A stretch of 64,000 nt of DNA from Arenibacter arenosicollis (lineage in GTDB: Bacteria > Bacteroidota > Bacteroidia > Flavobacteriales > Flavobacteriaceae): the NCBI RefSeq assembly GCF_014397245.1, contig NZ_JACLHY010000001.1, positions 558,001 to 622,000 on the forward strand. Direction: 5' to 3'. A program made the position numbers and the translations under genes. Within the stretch, counting starts at the first letter, position 1; each line of letters begins with the position of its first letter. The notes under the pieces are model-generated. The model saw only the letters and a program-made list of their open reading frames with translations, was not told the DNA's origin and did not search any database. This document shows positions 17,742-26,521 of the stretch, piece by piece.

Positions 17742-18189
17742 CTGGATAAAGAATGACTGTTACTAATTAATTATTCCCCCTCACCTTAGATCCCTTTGTA
17801 GAGGATATAGTGATTAAGAAGACGCAAGCACTGGCCAACCAATTACATGATTGATAGGTCAATGATGGACAAGAGAAAATTCACTTTTAAATATACATAT
17901 TAAAGTAACATAGCCACAATAGAATTATAATTTGGGTAAAACGAGTTGAAAAAATGGTATTGGACTTTTATAAATTGCATCAATCTTGATATAATACTCC
18001 CAAATTCCAAAAAAGAGAACAGCAATAAATCTAAAAATAATATCCATAGTCAGTAACACAATAGAGTCTATTTTGGACACTGAGGTGGCTATTCAGAATT
18101 ATGCCCAGCCCACGTGAATTACATGGGCTGGGTAATTCCCGTACTGGGACTTTTTTACAAAAGTCGGTTTTCGCTAAGCAAAAATTACC
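17742..18189. other. Intergenic, 448 bases, terminator only
   Basis: No coding region seen. It holds the terminator of the downstream three-gene unit (18096-18165) and presumably the promoter of the SMP-30 gene, for which no box could be identified. Confidence 0.5.
18096..18138 (-). terminator. Strong hairpin ending the PLP/FAD gene unit
   Basis: CCCAGCCCA at 18104-18112 pairs perfectly with TGGGCTGGG at 18124-18132, extended by GAATTA (18096-18101) with TAATTC (18133-18138). A second small hairpin (GAC...GTC, 18148-18165) lies between it and the stop codon at 18190. It ends the minus-strand run. Confidence 0.8.
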
Positions 18190-19656
18190 CTAATCCATAG
18201 CGAGGTCCGAGTCATTGAACACGTGTTCCATTTCCAAGATTTCTGCATCTTGGTCCATATAAAGATTTTGCGACAGCTCAAAAAGGTGGGCCTCCGTTTC
18301 ATAAAAATGCATCATATAGCCTGCTGTGTTTACGAAAATAACATAGTCGCCACGGGATGGCAATCTTGGAAAGGCCAATTTTCTTTTGAGCAATACGTCC
18401 TGCTCCAAGCAGTAGGCCCCTGTAAAATAGACTTCCGCCAGTTCCGGTTCTTCCTTATGGGACCTATAAACTAGGAAGGGGTCCAACAAGTAATCGGCAC
18501 TTGAACTCTTTAACTGGCTCATATTCATCTCCAGTCCTACCAACCAATTACCACTGGCATCGCGCTTCCTATGTGCCACTTTGGCAACGGTTAAGCCCAC
18601 TTGCTTTAGTAAAGAACGCCCTGGTTCTATACGTAGTTGAATATTGGCCGTGGTTACCAGTTCTGCTACGGTTGTACCCTCCGTATTTTTATAGCTCAGC
18701 ACCCTACTTAAAAAATCAGCGCCATTAACCTCATTATAGTAGGGATAGGTATTTAATTTGCCTTGTATTTCAGACCTGTTGTTCAATGAAAATCCCAAAC
18801 CATTGTTTCCAAAAGTAATTGGTTTCCCATTTCCCAGCACAGCATCCTTAAGGTTGTTTTGAAAGGATAACCATTCACTTCTAGATTCCAGATAGTTCAT
18901 TAATATTCCTCCTCCAATGTCCAAAAACTGAATGCTATGACCTATTTGTCGAAATTGCTGAATGACCTCTAAACATTGCATTGTAGCCTCTGCCCGTTCC
19001 TCGATGGAATACCCATCCAAATGAAAATGAAAGCCGATCAAATTTAAATTTGCAAAGGTTGTCCTGTCGGAAAACCAAACTTTTAGGTTGTATAGGTCCT
19101 TCTCGATATCAAAACCGAACCTACTGTATAATTTTTGACCGCCAACCTGAAATCCACTCATGCGCAGACCAATAATTGCGGTCTGGTTCAAATCCCCGGC
19201 CACTTTATTTGCCAACTGCAACTCATCCAAATTATCAATAACGATCGGAATCTGATTATCTATAGCCAATTGCATCAAATCCTCATTTTTAATGGCAGCC
19301 GTCAACACCAGATTTTCTCCGCTGCCATTAAGGGCAAGGGCCTGTTCCAATTCCTTATAACTGGCAGTATCTACACCTATGCCACTTTCGATGGCCGACT
19401 TAACAAGGATTTTGCTTTTATTCGCTTTCCTGGCAAAGTAAATTTGTCCTTCAATACCGAAGTCTTTAAATACTTCTTGATATTTGATAAAATTTTTACG
19501 AAAAGAGGGTATATAATGCAGATTGATGGGCGAACCATATTTTTCTACAAGTTCATTGATCAATCCCGAATTTTCCATAAATTGGTGCATCCACGGACTT
19601 GTTATAGGTGTTAACTGGTTCTTTCCAATTGGTTTTGTAAAGGTGCTCTTATCCAT
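18190..19656 (-). CDS. Y4yA-like PLP-dependent decarboxylase (alanine-racemase fold)
   Basis: Protein of 488 aa of the fold-type III PLP family that includes diaminopimelate and ornithine decarboxylases. The PLP lysine is Lys77 in YFARKANKSK. Other barrel blocks are GIGVDTASYKELEQAL, IGFHFHLDGYS (His stacking on PLP) and FLDIGGGILMNY (glycine loop for the phosphate). The C-terminal beta domain carries the family cysteine region GAYCLEQDVLL. Its length and overall pattern match the uncharacterised Y4yA group better than LysA. It overlaps the FAD-protein gene by 8 bases, so the two are translationally coupled. Probably decarboxylates or racemises an unusual diamino acid made by the SbnA-like enzyme. 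Confidence 0.85.
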   Translation of the reverse strand: MDKSTFTKPIGKNQLTPITSPWMHQFMENSGLINELVEKYGSPINLHYIPSFRKNFIKYQEVFKDFGIEGQIYFARKANKSKILVKSAIESGIGVDTASYKELEQALALNGSGENLVLTAAIKNEDLMQLAIDNQIPIVIDNLDELQLANKVAGDLNQTAIIGLRMSGFQVGGQKLYSRFGFDIEKDLYNLKVWFSDRTTFANLNLIGFHFHLDGYSIEERAEATMQCLEVIQQFRQIGHSIQFLDIGGGILMNYLESRSEWLSFQNNLKDAVLGNGKPITFGNNGLGFSLNNRSEIQGKLNTYPYYNEVNGADFLSRVLSYKNTEGTTVAELVTTANIQLRIEPGRSLLKQVGLTVAKVAHRKRDASGNWLVGLEMNMSQLKSSSADYLLDPFLVYRSHKEEPELAEVYFTGAYCLEQDVLLKRKLAFPRLPSRGDYVIFVNTAGYMMHFYETEAHLFELSQNLYMDQDAEILEMEHVFNDSDLAMD

Positions 19657-21484
19657 TCTTAATTTTTGATTTCCTTGGTTTAAGTTTTTTGGCTATATAA
19701 TTTTCCAAAACGCTCAGGGCCCATTGGGATGCAAAATTATTTCTAGTTCGGGAAAGGGTGTCATTATCGTAGGTAACACCTTCGGTAGGGGTGCCATAAA
19801 ATGAAATATTAGTACGTGGTCTACCGTTACAATCTATAGCCCTCCCTTGCCTGTCAATATCCGGGCAGCCCGGCTCGTAGGTTGTACCACTGTAATTTCT
19901 GAATGGTCGCAAGAGACCACTTTGATGCATATTGGAAAATAAGGAAGACCAATTTTCACTGCTTTTCAAAGTTGGAATTCTCGCATCTATCAACACATCA
20001 ATTTTTTGAAAATTCAAGTACCTATTATAAAGGCCCCAACCTTTTTCTTGTTTTACGAGCTGTGGATTATCCCCAAAATCCAAATCGACCAAGCCCATTT
20101 CTACAAGTGCCAGAATCTTTTTCATATTCTGCAAAGGAGGACCATAAGAAATCCTATTCAACATAGTGCGAAATTGTGAATCGAAGATATAATGTGCATC
20201 TGCAGTCATTCCTCCAAAACTATATATGGTATTGAAGGTTTCACTCAATCTACCCCAAGTCATTGCTGCAGCCATAAAGGCACTAGATTCCGAACCCATT
20301 TCCGCTTCGCTTATAAGATAGCGCCAATAGGTTAGTGTATCAAGTTCAGGAGAAGGACCATGGAAAGGTCTGGCCTTGAACAAATCCTCAAAATTAAACC
20401 GATAAACCTGAGGGAACTGCTCATGAAATATATTAATCTGTTTACTAAGACTTCTTAGATCTTTATCTGGATAAAAGCTTAAGTTAAATTTCTCAAATAC
20501 AATGGAATAATACCTGTACTGCATTTCTGCAATCATTAGGGGAAGCATATGCTCAACAAAACCAATCTTTTGCCCCCAAACTACGTTTGCCATAATGTTT
20601 TCCACTGTAAAATATACTGGGGTGTAAGGCTGTAAGCCTTCATAAGGGTTACGTGGAATCATGGGCAGACCACTTCTGGAAAAGGGAAAAATCTTTTTAG
20701 GTTCCTGACCCGAAGGCAAATAAATTAAATTGCCGTTCATAAATTTTTCAAACCGTCCGCCCCTACCTTCCGTTATTGCCAAAACCGTATCTATGAAAGT
20801 CAGGCCAAGTCCCTTTATCCCAACAGTAGTATTTTCTCCTATCGCAGCCAACTTTTCTTCAACAGGATAAACAAATGGGATTAAATTTTGGTCCTCTCCA
20901 TCCAATATGCCTTTATACTGATCCTCTTTTAGTTTCCCTTTGCTACTAGAATGCCCTGTAGTAAGCAATATTTCATTGACCTTTAACGTAGTCTTAGGCC
21001 CATTTTCGCGATCAATATATTTTAAAATCAACCCATCCCCATCCTGTTGAACATCCAATACCTCAGCGGAGTGTTTAATAATTTGAACGGATCCAGGTTT
21101 ATATTTCTCCAACGCCTTAAAACAGTCAACAAGGTATTTTCCGACCGTTCGTCTGGGAGAGAATCCATTCTTGATATCCTTACGGGAAGTATATTCCTTA
21201 TTTCGCAACCATGTTACAAAATCCAACCTTTCCGAAACCACAGGCTCAGGATTTTCCTTTGGCCATACATTTATGTTTCTATTGGGATAATTCATTAACA
21301 AATACTCTGGCTGGTCTGGGTTATATATTTCCCCTGCCCCGAAAACACCGGTTTTCTCGAACAGGTGGATTTCCAATTTTAAAGCGCCCTCCACTTGCTG
21401 CCATCTTGCCAACAAACGCTCAAAGGCATATAGGCCTTTAGGTCCCACACCAACTATGGCTACACTATACCGCTGCATCTTCAA
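19649..21484 (-). CDS. FAD/NAD(P)-binding protein (NAD_binding_9 type)
   Basis: Protein of 611 aa with an N-terminal dinucleotide-binding fold, VAIVGVGPKGLYAFERLL, followed by FEKTGVFGAGEIYNPDQPEY. The pattern matches the FAD/NAD(P)-binding NAD_binding_9 family (large flavoproteins near natural-product genes). Mid-protein markers are SPRRTVGKYLVDCF, LLTTGHSSSKGK and GIKGLGLTFIDTVLAITEGRGG. Its reaction is unknown; N-hydroxylation or amino-acid oxidation are guesses. It overlaps the SbnA-like gene by 20 bases and the PLP decarboxylase gene by 8 bases, so the three products are probably made in fixed proportions. An alternative start is Met3 at 21478. Confidence 0.8.
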   Translation of the reverse strand: MKMQRYSVAIVGVGPKGLYAFERLLARWQQVEGALKLEIHLFEKTGVFGAGEIYNPDQPEYLLMNYPNRNINVWPKENPEPVVSERLDFVTWLRNKEYTSRKDIKNGFSPRRTVGKYLVDCFKALEKYKPGSVQIIKHSAEVLDVQQDGDGLILKYIDRENGPKTTLKVNEILLTTGHSSSKGKLKEDQYKGILDGEDQNLIPFVYPVEEKLAAIGENTTVGIKGLGLTFIDTVLAITEGRGGRFEKFMNGNLIYLPSGQEPKKIFPFSRSGLPMIPRNPYEGLQPYTPVYFTVENIMANVVWGQKIGFVEHMLPLMIAEMQYRYYSIVFEKFNLSFYPDKDLRSLSKQINIFHEQFPQVYRFNFEDLFKARPFHGPSPELDTLTYWRYLISEAEMGSESSAFMAAAMTWGRLSETFNTIYSFGGMTADAHYIFDSQFRTMLNRISYGPPLQNMKKILALVEMGLVDLDFGDNPQLVKQEKGWGLYNRYLNFQKIDVLIDARIPTLKSSENWSSLFSNMHQSGLLRPFRNYSGTTYEPGCPDIDRQGRAIDCNGRPRTNISFYGTPTEGVTYDNDTLSRTRNNFASQWALSVLENYIAKKLKPRKSKIKNG

Positions 21485-22487
21485 AAGTTTTCAAATTCGC
21501 CCTGTTTTTAAGGTAGCCTATAGTAGAGGGAATATTTTCCAATTCAATATTTTCCCTTACCCATTCCATATTGTAAACCGTATCCAAATAGCGCTCACCG
21601 CTGTCGGGAAACAGGAGCACTGCCGTGGAATCTTTAGATATGTATCTGGAATATTTTAAATAGGCCGAAACAATGCCTCCTGACGAACCTCCAGCCAAGA
21701 TGGCCTCCTCATTTAGCAGTTTCCAGCAGCCTTTTATACATTCCAAATCCGATACGTGCAATACATCATATAATTTGGATGTATCGAGAAATTTTGAAGG
21801 TATTCCCGCACCATGCCCGGGAATTTTACGCTTCCCAGGCTTATTCCCGAACAAGACACTACCAACGGCATCCACTGCGATCAATTTTGTCTGGAAACCA
21901 TTCTTTTCTATATAATCGGCACATCCCATTAGGGTACCACAGGTACTAGTGGCAATGAACAGATAATCCAAATTATTATCCAAGGCCGCCATGATTTCGC
22001 TCATTGTAGTATGATGTGCCCTGGGGTTATTGGGATTTTCGTATTGATTGGACCATAGACTATTGGGTACTGTTGCCAGTAATTCTTTTACCTTTTCCAA
22101 CCTGGCCGCCAAGAACCCACCTGTGGGATGCGGCTCATGAACCATCACAATTTCGGCCCCATAGGCCTTCAATAATTTATGGGTGTGTGGGTTTAAATTA
22201 GGATCCACTACCACCATTAAATTTAAACCATAAAAAAGGCAAGCTTGAGCTAAGCCAGCGGCCATATTGCCAGAGCTCGACTCGATTATAGTGCCTCCCC
22301 GAGAAATAATACCTTTTCTTATAAGTTCTGAAATAATTAAGTGAGAAGTTCTGTCCTTCATACTTCCGGCGGGATTTGAGCCTTCCAATTTGGCAAACAC
22401 CCTCCTTTGACCATCTAAAATCCTATTTAGCCGTACCAAAGGCGTATTGCCTATAGCATCCATTATATTGTTTGATATATTTCCCAT
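21465..22487 (-). CDS. Cysteine-synthase-family enzyme (SbnA-like)
   Basis: PLP fold-type II enzyme of 340 aa. The Schiff-base lysine is Lys44 in NPAGSMKDRTSHLI; the substrate loop is ESSSGNMAAGLAQA and the phosphate loop is TSTCGTLMG. It resembles O-acetylserine sulfhydrylase and, more closely by context, SbnA, which joins O-phosphoserine and glutamate on the way to 2,3-diaminopropionate. It is the first gene of three overlapping genes with a flavoprotein and a Y4yA-like decarboxylase, which argues against a housekeeping cysteine synthase. The SbnB partner is not present; the flavoprotein may replace it. That is inference. Confidence 0.88.
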   Translation of the reverse strand: MGNISNNIMDAIGNTPLVRLNRILDGQRRVFAKLEGSNPAGSMKDRTSHLIISELIRKGIISRGGTIIESSSGNMAAGLAQACLFYGLNLMVVVDPNLNPHTHKLLKAYGAEIVMVHEPHPTGGFLAARLEKVKELLATVPNSLWSNQYENPNNPRAHHTTMSEIMAALDNNLDYLFIATSTCGTLMGCADYIEKNGFQTKLIAVDAVGSVLFGNKPGKRKIPGHGAGIPSKFLDTSKLYDVLHVSDLECIKGCWKLLNEEAILAGGSSGGIVSAYLKYSRYISKDSTAVLLFPDSGERYLDTVYNMEWVRENIELENIPSTIGYLKNRANLKTFEDAAV

Positions 22488-22778
22488 TTGTCATTTTTTT
22501 AGCGTAGGGACAATGTTAAAAACCTCGAATTCTGTAAACTATAATTGTCCTTTACGATATTATAAAAAAAGTAGGGCAGCCTTTAACTGCATACCGTCAA
22601 AATTTAATGCATACCGTTATAGCTGGTGATATTGGGAAAAAATGGAGTTGATACGCACTTGTATGCTTAAAAATCCTAAGTAGATTTTGAACAGCAATGG
22701 TTGTTTTTGACCTCTGGACCCATCTTAAAAAGGGGAGTGTGTACTTTATTGAATTAGGAGAATTTGCGGGCAGGTAAT

Positions 22779-24827
22779 TCAGAAACGTTTCAAATATTCA
22801 TAAATTTCATACTGGGAACGCACCTTTTCTCCCTCAGGCGAAGCTTTTACATAATCATTGGAAGATTCACTCCCAATGATGCGGGCTTTTACATTATCGT
22901 TTAATTGAATATTAAGAATATCCTTTAATTGGGCAAAAATGTCTTCGTCCAAAATTGGGGTAATCACCTCTATGCGCTTGTCCAGATTACGGGTCATCCA
23001 ATCCGCACTTCCCATATAGAGTTCTTCTTCCCCATTATTGTGAAAATGAAAAACTCTGGCATGCTCCAAAAAACGATCAACGATACTAAAGACTTGGATG
23101 TTCTCGCTTTGGCCCTTTATTCCAGGTACAAGGCAACAAAAACCACGGATCAATAGCTTAATTTTAACTCCGGCATTGCTCGCTTTGTATAGGCAATTGA
23201 TCATCTGCTTATCTTCCAGACTGTTCATTTTGGCGGTGATACTTGCAGGTTTATTATTTTCCGCATTGAGAATCTCCCTTTGGATTAAATTTTCGAAACT
23301 ACTTCTCGTATTAAATGGCGATATCAACAAACGCTTTAGTTTGGGTTTCAACATTTCCCTTTTAAGTACCCTAAAAACTTTTGCCAAATCCCCGGTAATT
23401 TTTTCATCGGCGGTAAAAAGTCCGTGATCACAATATACTTTGGCGGTTTTAGAATTAAAGTTTCCCGTTCCAATGTAGGCGTAACCAACCGGTTTCCCAT
23501 GTTCCAATCGTTCTATATGTAGTATTTTGGAATGGACTTTTACGTTTGGAAAACTATAAAAAACCTTGGCCCCCTTCTCTTCAAATCTCCTGCCCCATCT
23601 AATATTGTTGGCTTCGTCGAATCTGGCCTTGGCTTCAACAAATATGGTCACTTGCTTGCCATTATCCAACGCCTCGAGCAAGGCCGATGTCAGTCTTGAT
23701 TTCTTGGCAATGCGATAAAGGGAAATATGAATAGTGGTAACCTTGGCATCCGTGGCGGCCTCGGATAACCAGTCTTCAATATACCGGAAATCTTGATACG
23801 GAAAATGTAACAATCTGTCCTTTTTGGCAATTAGATCAAAGATGCTTTTGGCACTTTCAAATTTCAAAGACTTTAAGGGAGGAAAAGGTTTAAACTTCAA
23901 TGCTGCATTGTTTATCCCATCCACTAGGGACATGAAATCACTAAAATTGTGGCGCCTACCACCTTCTAACATATCAATTTTGCCCAATTCCAACCGTTTT
24001 CTCAATTTTCTTTGTAATTCTTTAGGCATTCCCTGTTCGTAAAGCAGTCTTGTTGGCTGACCTTTCTGCCGTTTGGAAAGGGAGTTATAAATCAGTTCTA
24101 TCCAATCACCATTCCATTCATCATCGAGATATAATTCCGCATCCTTAGAAATTTTAATATTGAAAAGGGCTGCTATTTCCATTTCTGGGAATATGAGGTC
24201 GGCATTTAATTTTAGAACATCCTCCAAATAGGTATATACCTGTTTACCCTCTTCGGCAGGAACCTCAACAAACCTGCCAATTTCAGTAGTGGGCACAAGA
24301 ACGAACAACAATTTATTACTACTCTTGGTCCGAGCCATTATATATAGGGCCCCCTCTTCCAGTGAATCGGAGGAAACATCTTTACTATCAATAATCGTTA
24401 GTTTGGAGGCTACACTTTGCTTAAAGAATTCCTTAAGATCAAATTTCTGTTTCTCGGTATAGTGCTCAAGGCTCAGTAGTTGAATGTTGTTTTCATTCAA
24501 TTCAGGAAGTATCTCCCCTCTAAAGATATTTCCAAATCGTTGTTGTTGTTGGTCTATTTCGGTCAATAAAGTATTCAATAACTTATTGGGTCTCAGACCC
24601 AACGGCTTTCGAATGTTTCTTTTCACCTTTTTTAATTGGCGGAGTTTAGAAATTCTCACTTTAAAAAATTCGTCCAAGTTAGACGAAAAAATGGCCAGGA
24701 ACCGCAATCGTTCCAATACGGGATTTTCTTTATCCGCTGCCTCCTGCAAAACCCTTTCGTTGAAACGGAGCCAATCCAATTCCCTGTCCCTGTAGGTGTA
24801 TTTTTCTTTTTTTGCAGTTGTTCCCAT
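22779..24827 (-). CDS. ppk1: Polyphosphate kinase 1
   Basis: Protein of 682 aa, the usual PPK1 length. Domains in order are the N-terminal helical domain (RELDWLRFNERVLQEA, SNLDEFFKVRISKL), the head domain, and two phospholipase-D-like C-terminal domains. The autophosphorylated histidine is His432 in VKVHSKIL and the second catalytic histidine is His589 in FLEHARVF; SADWMTRNLDKRIEV follows. It builds polyphosphate from ATP reversibly at the inner membrane or in the cytosol. It stands alone with 291 bases to the next gene downstream and over 1.3 kb of mostly non-coding DNA upstream. Confidence 0.97.
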   Translation of the reverse strand: MGTTAKKEKYTYRDRELDWLRFNERVLQEAADKENPVLERLRFLAIFSSNLDEFFKVRISKLRQLKKVKRNIRKPLGLRPNKLLNTLLTEIDQQQQRFGNIFRGEILPELNENNIQLLSLEHYTEKQKFDLKEFFKQSVASKLTIIDSKDVSSDSLEEGALYIMARTKSSNKLLFVLVPTTEIGRFVEVPAEEGKQVYTYLEDVLKLNADLIFPEMEIAALFNIKISKDAELYLDDEWNGDWIELIYNSLSKRQKGQPTRLLYEQGMPKELQRKLRKRLELGKIDMLEGGRRHNFSDFMSLVDGINNAALKFKPFPPLKSLKFESAKSIFDLIAKKDRLLHFPYQDFRYIEDWLSEAATDAKVTTIHISLYRIAKKSRLTSALLEALDNGKQVTIFVEAKARFDEANNIRWGRRFEEKGAKVFYSFPNVKVHSKILHIERLEHGKPVGYAYIGTGNFNSKTAKVYCDHGLFTADEKITGDLAKVFRVLKREMLKPKLKRLLISPFNTRSSFENLIQREILNAENNKPASITAKMNSLEDKQMINCLYKASNAGVKIKLLIRGFCCLVPGIKGQSENIQVFSIVDRFLEHARVFHFHNNGEEELYMGSADWMTRNLDKRIEVITPILDEDIFAQLKDILNIQLNDNVKARIIGSESSNDYVKASPEGEKVRSQYEIYEYLKRF

Positions 24828-25058
24828 GTGGCCAAAGTACTAATACTCCGGCAACAATATTAACTCATTCAATGTTTAAAAATTAACTCTAATTTAAAAT
24901 GTTCTCAAAAGTACCTTTCCAAATCTAGATTTTGGGATTTGAGTTGGGCCTTTTCATATTTCTATAAAACCTATTCCAATGATTTGGGGTTCCCTCCTTT
25001 TGGTCCGTTGGGCACTTGGCTATATCCCTGGTGATGCTACGGGGATGCCGCCGCGGTA

Positions 25059-25077
25059 CCTGCCTTCCGCAGGCAGG
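25059..25077. repeat. Short palindromic repeat
   Basis: CCTGCCT and AGGCAGG flank a 5-base loop. It is GC-rich in AT-rich surroundings, resembling dispersed palindromes of flavobacterial intergenic regions. No second copy was found in this window. Confidence 0.4.
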
Positions 25078-25251
25078 CCTAACGCAAAACATAAAATTTA
25101 TTCATTTTTAGAGATTGACGCATAAATCAATATTGATTCCCTAGAAGTAAATTTATCCGAGGCAAGGCCACGGAGCATTTTAATTATATACGTTTTCAAA
25201 CTTTAGTCATATACTAACAAGACAAGTTTCGGATATTTACCCGATTAGAAT

Positions 25252-25276
25252 AAAAAAAGGGCTTTCGCCCCCTTTC
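25252..25276. terminator. Possible hairpin terminator
   Basis: A-run, AAAGGG, short loop, CCC and CCTTT: a GC stem flanked by A-rich and T-rich sides, about 125 bases beyond the stop codon of the small minus-strand reading frame at 25401-25544. It could terminate that gene. Confidence 0.45.
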
Positions 25277-25400
25277 CAGTATTATCCTTGATTAAGAAAA
25301 CGGTTTTAAAACTAAGGCAGTATGCCTACACCTTTCTTTTCCCGCACCTATGACAGATTAATGTCAATTCTATTGTTTTGACAATATCATTTTTTTAATA

Positions 25401-25544
25401 TTATTTTTTACTTTGATTTTCATCTATAGTTTTTTTGTCAATGTCAAAAGTCTTATTCTTGACACTGGTGCCGCCAGTTGGATTAGTGGGGTTTGATTGT
25501 TCTACTTTTCTATTAAATTTTCTTTTATCCTGTGTAACGCCCAT
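25401..25544 (-). CDS. Possible small hydrophilic protein (47 aa)
   Basis: ATG at 25544 to TAA at 25401. The product begins MGVTQDKRKFNRKVEQSN, continues with a Pro/Gly-Thr turn (NPTNPTGGTS) and ends in a Lys/Asp-rich tail with KTFDIDKKT. It is very polar, without Cys or Trp. Composition looks protein-like rather than random, and a hairpin lies downstream. No family recognised. It could be a lineage-specific small protein or a chance reading frame. Confidence 0.45.
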   Translation of the reverse strand: MGVTQDKRKFNRKVEQSNPTNPTGGTSVKNKTFDIDKKTIDENQSKK

Positions 25545-25816
25545 GATTATGGTTTTTAAAGTTCATCGTCAATGTAATGGCTAGGCCTTCTAATATCTAA
25601 TTAATACAGCCAAACCTTTGTTAATTCGTTCATTTTAAGATATTTATCGCTCCTAGATAGCTTTGAAACTTCCGATCCGTATTCTAGTAAACAACCCAAA
25701 TAAAAAAAGCCTTAATTAATTTTTTTCGAATTAAATTCTATACTTATAGATAAGATAGTTTTATATCAGAAATGTGCTATATATCTTTTGCGTTATAGCC
25801 TTTGTCCTCCTCATAC

Positions 25817-25854
25817 TGTTTACAGGGCTTATCAAGCGTTTTCTGTGGTCCCAC
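25817..25854. repeat. Left copy of the tRNA-downstream sequence (imperfect 38-bp repeat)
   Basis: Matches 36301-36338 at 34 of 38 positions with identical spacing: TGTTTACAGGGCTTA, a variable centre, then GTGGTCCCAC, the last bases of the tRNA gene. It carries only half of the tRNA terminator stem. It looks like a relic of an earlier integration or the original attL. Confidence 0.7.
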
Positions 25855-25907
25855 TTAGCTTACCGCCTTCTGCGGCATAGACTTCTCGCCGAGGTTTTGT
25901 TCCACAA

Positions 25908-25937
25908 AAAAAGTCCTAGCGAAAGCTAGGACTTTTT
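25908..25937 (-). terminator. Perfect 13-bp hairpin with T-run between the two att-like copies
   Basis: AAAAAGTCCTAGC (25908-25920), loop GAAA, GCTAGGACTTTTT (25925-25937). On the minus strand it lies 3' of a partial tRNA end at 25949-25962, the arrangement expected downstream of a tRNA gene. Confidence 0.75.
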
Positions 25938-25948
25938 GTTACCAGGTT

Positions 25949-25962
25949 GTGGTCCCACCTGG
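25949..25962. mobile_element. Putative attL core
   Basis: GTGGTCCCACCTGG is identical to 36329-36342, which spans the 3' end of the CAU tRNA gene. The integrase gene begins about 560 bases to the right. The core is the usual tRNA-3'-end fragment left by a tyrosine integrase at the far edge of an insertion. Confidence 0.7.
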
Positions 25963-26080
25963 ACCCCCTATGGTTTGATGCTATTTTATTACATTTTACT
26001 GTATACTAGCCTTTTAACCCCTATAAACAGTACATTATTTCACAACCCGTAACAAGCCAAAAACAAGCCAAATTAAAATT

Positions 26081-26103
26081 ATTCGTCCCCTTATTCGTCC
26101 CCT
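26081..26103. repeat. Doubled ATTCGTCCCC motif, left end
   Basis: Two copies of ATTCGTCCCC (26081-26090 and 26093-26102) 2 bases apart, then T. The same doubled motif occurs at 36251-36273 inside the right end. Preceding it, AACAAGCCAAA occurs twice in tandem (26051-26072). Candidate integrase arm-binding sites. Confidence 0.55.
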
Positions 26104-26143
26104 ATTCTAGTTTTTTATATATATTTGATACCAAATAGTAAGG

Positions 26144-26509
26144 ATGAAATTGGTCAATACAGACAGATTAAGAGTACAGCAAATAGGTAATAACGAGTAT
26201 ATAACTTGGGCTACTCCTTCCAGAATTTTATTCTTCCCAAAAGCATCCTACAAACTTGAGGATAATGGAGAAATAATAAGTTGTAAAATTATAAACTATA
26301 CTAAGTCCATAATCTTAAACACTCTTGTATTTGTTGTACTCTGCATTATAACATTATATATAAAAAACGAAAGTTTTAATAAATTAAACAGTTTTGCTCC
26401 ATTCTTTATTGGCTACCTACCATTTTTAGTTCTGGTGAATTATACAATTATCAGGGCAACTAAACGAGAGGTTAATAAACAACTTAGCAAAAATAACACG
26501 AAAGTATAA
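26144..26509 (+). CDS. Small membrane protein of unknown function
   Basis: Protein of 121 aa. A soluble N-terminal part of about 60 residues (YITWATPSRILFFPKASYKL, probably beta) is followed by two hydrophobic segments (about 66-84 and 93-110) and a basic tail (RATKREVNKQLSKN). No family recognised. It ends 12 bases before the integrase gene and is read in the same direction, so it may share a transcript with it. It lies inside the element, next to the left end. Confidence 0.6.
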   Translation: MKLVNTDRLRVQQIGNNEYITWATPSRILFFPKASYKLEDNGEIISCKIINYTKSIILNTLVFVVLCIITLYIKNESFNKLNSFAPFFIGYLPFLVLVNYTIIRATKREVNKQLSKNNTKV

Positions 26510-26521
26510 CCAGATTATAGG

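Larger units (their letters stand above)
24828..26143. other. Long intergenic region left of the integrated element
   Basis: About 1.3 kb with one small possible gene (25401-25544), three hairpins, and two partial copies of the tRNA 3' region (25817-25854 and 25949-25962) that mark the left edge of the element. The rest is AT-rich and unassigned. Confidence 0.6.

Noticed and set aside
18190-19656. Diaminopimelate decarboxylase (lysA)
   Set aside because: Same fold, but length, motif details and gene context fit the Y4yA-like group better.
21465-22487. Housekeeping cysteine synthase (cysK)
   Set aside because: The PLP motifs fit, but overlap with the flavoprotein and PLP decarboxylase genes points to a dedicated biosynthetic role.
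26051-26103. CRISPR-like array
   Set aside because: Only two short tandem motifs without spacers of regular size; better explained as integrase arm sites. No CRISPR array was seen in the window.
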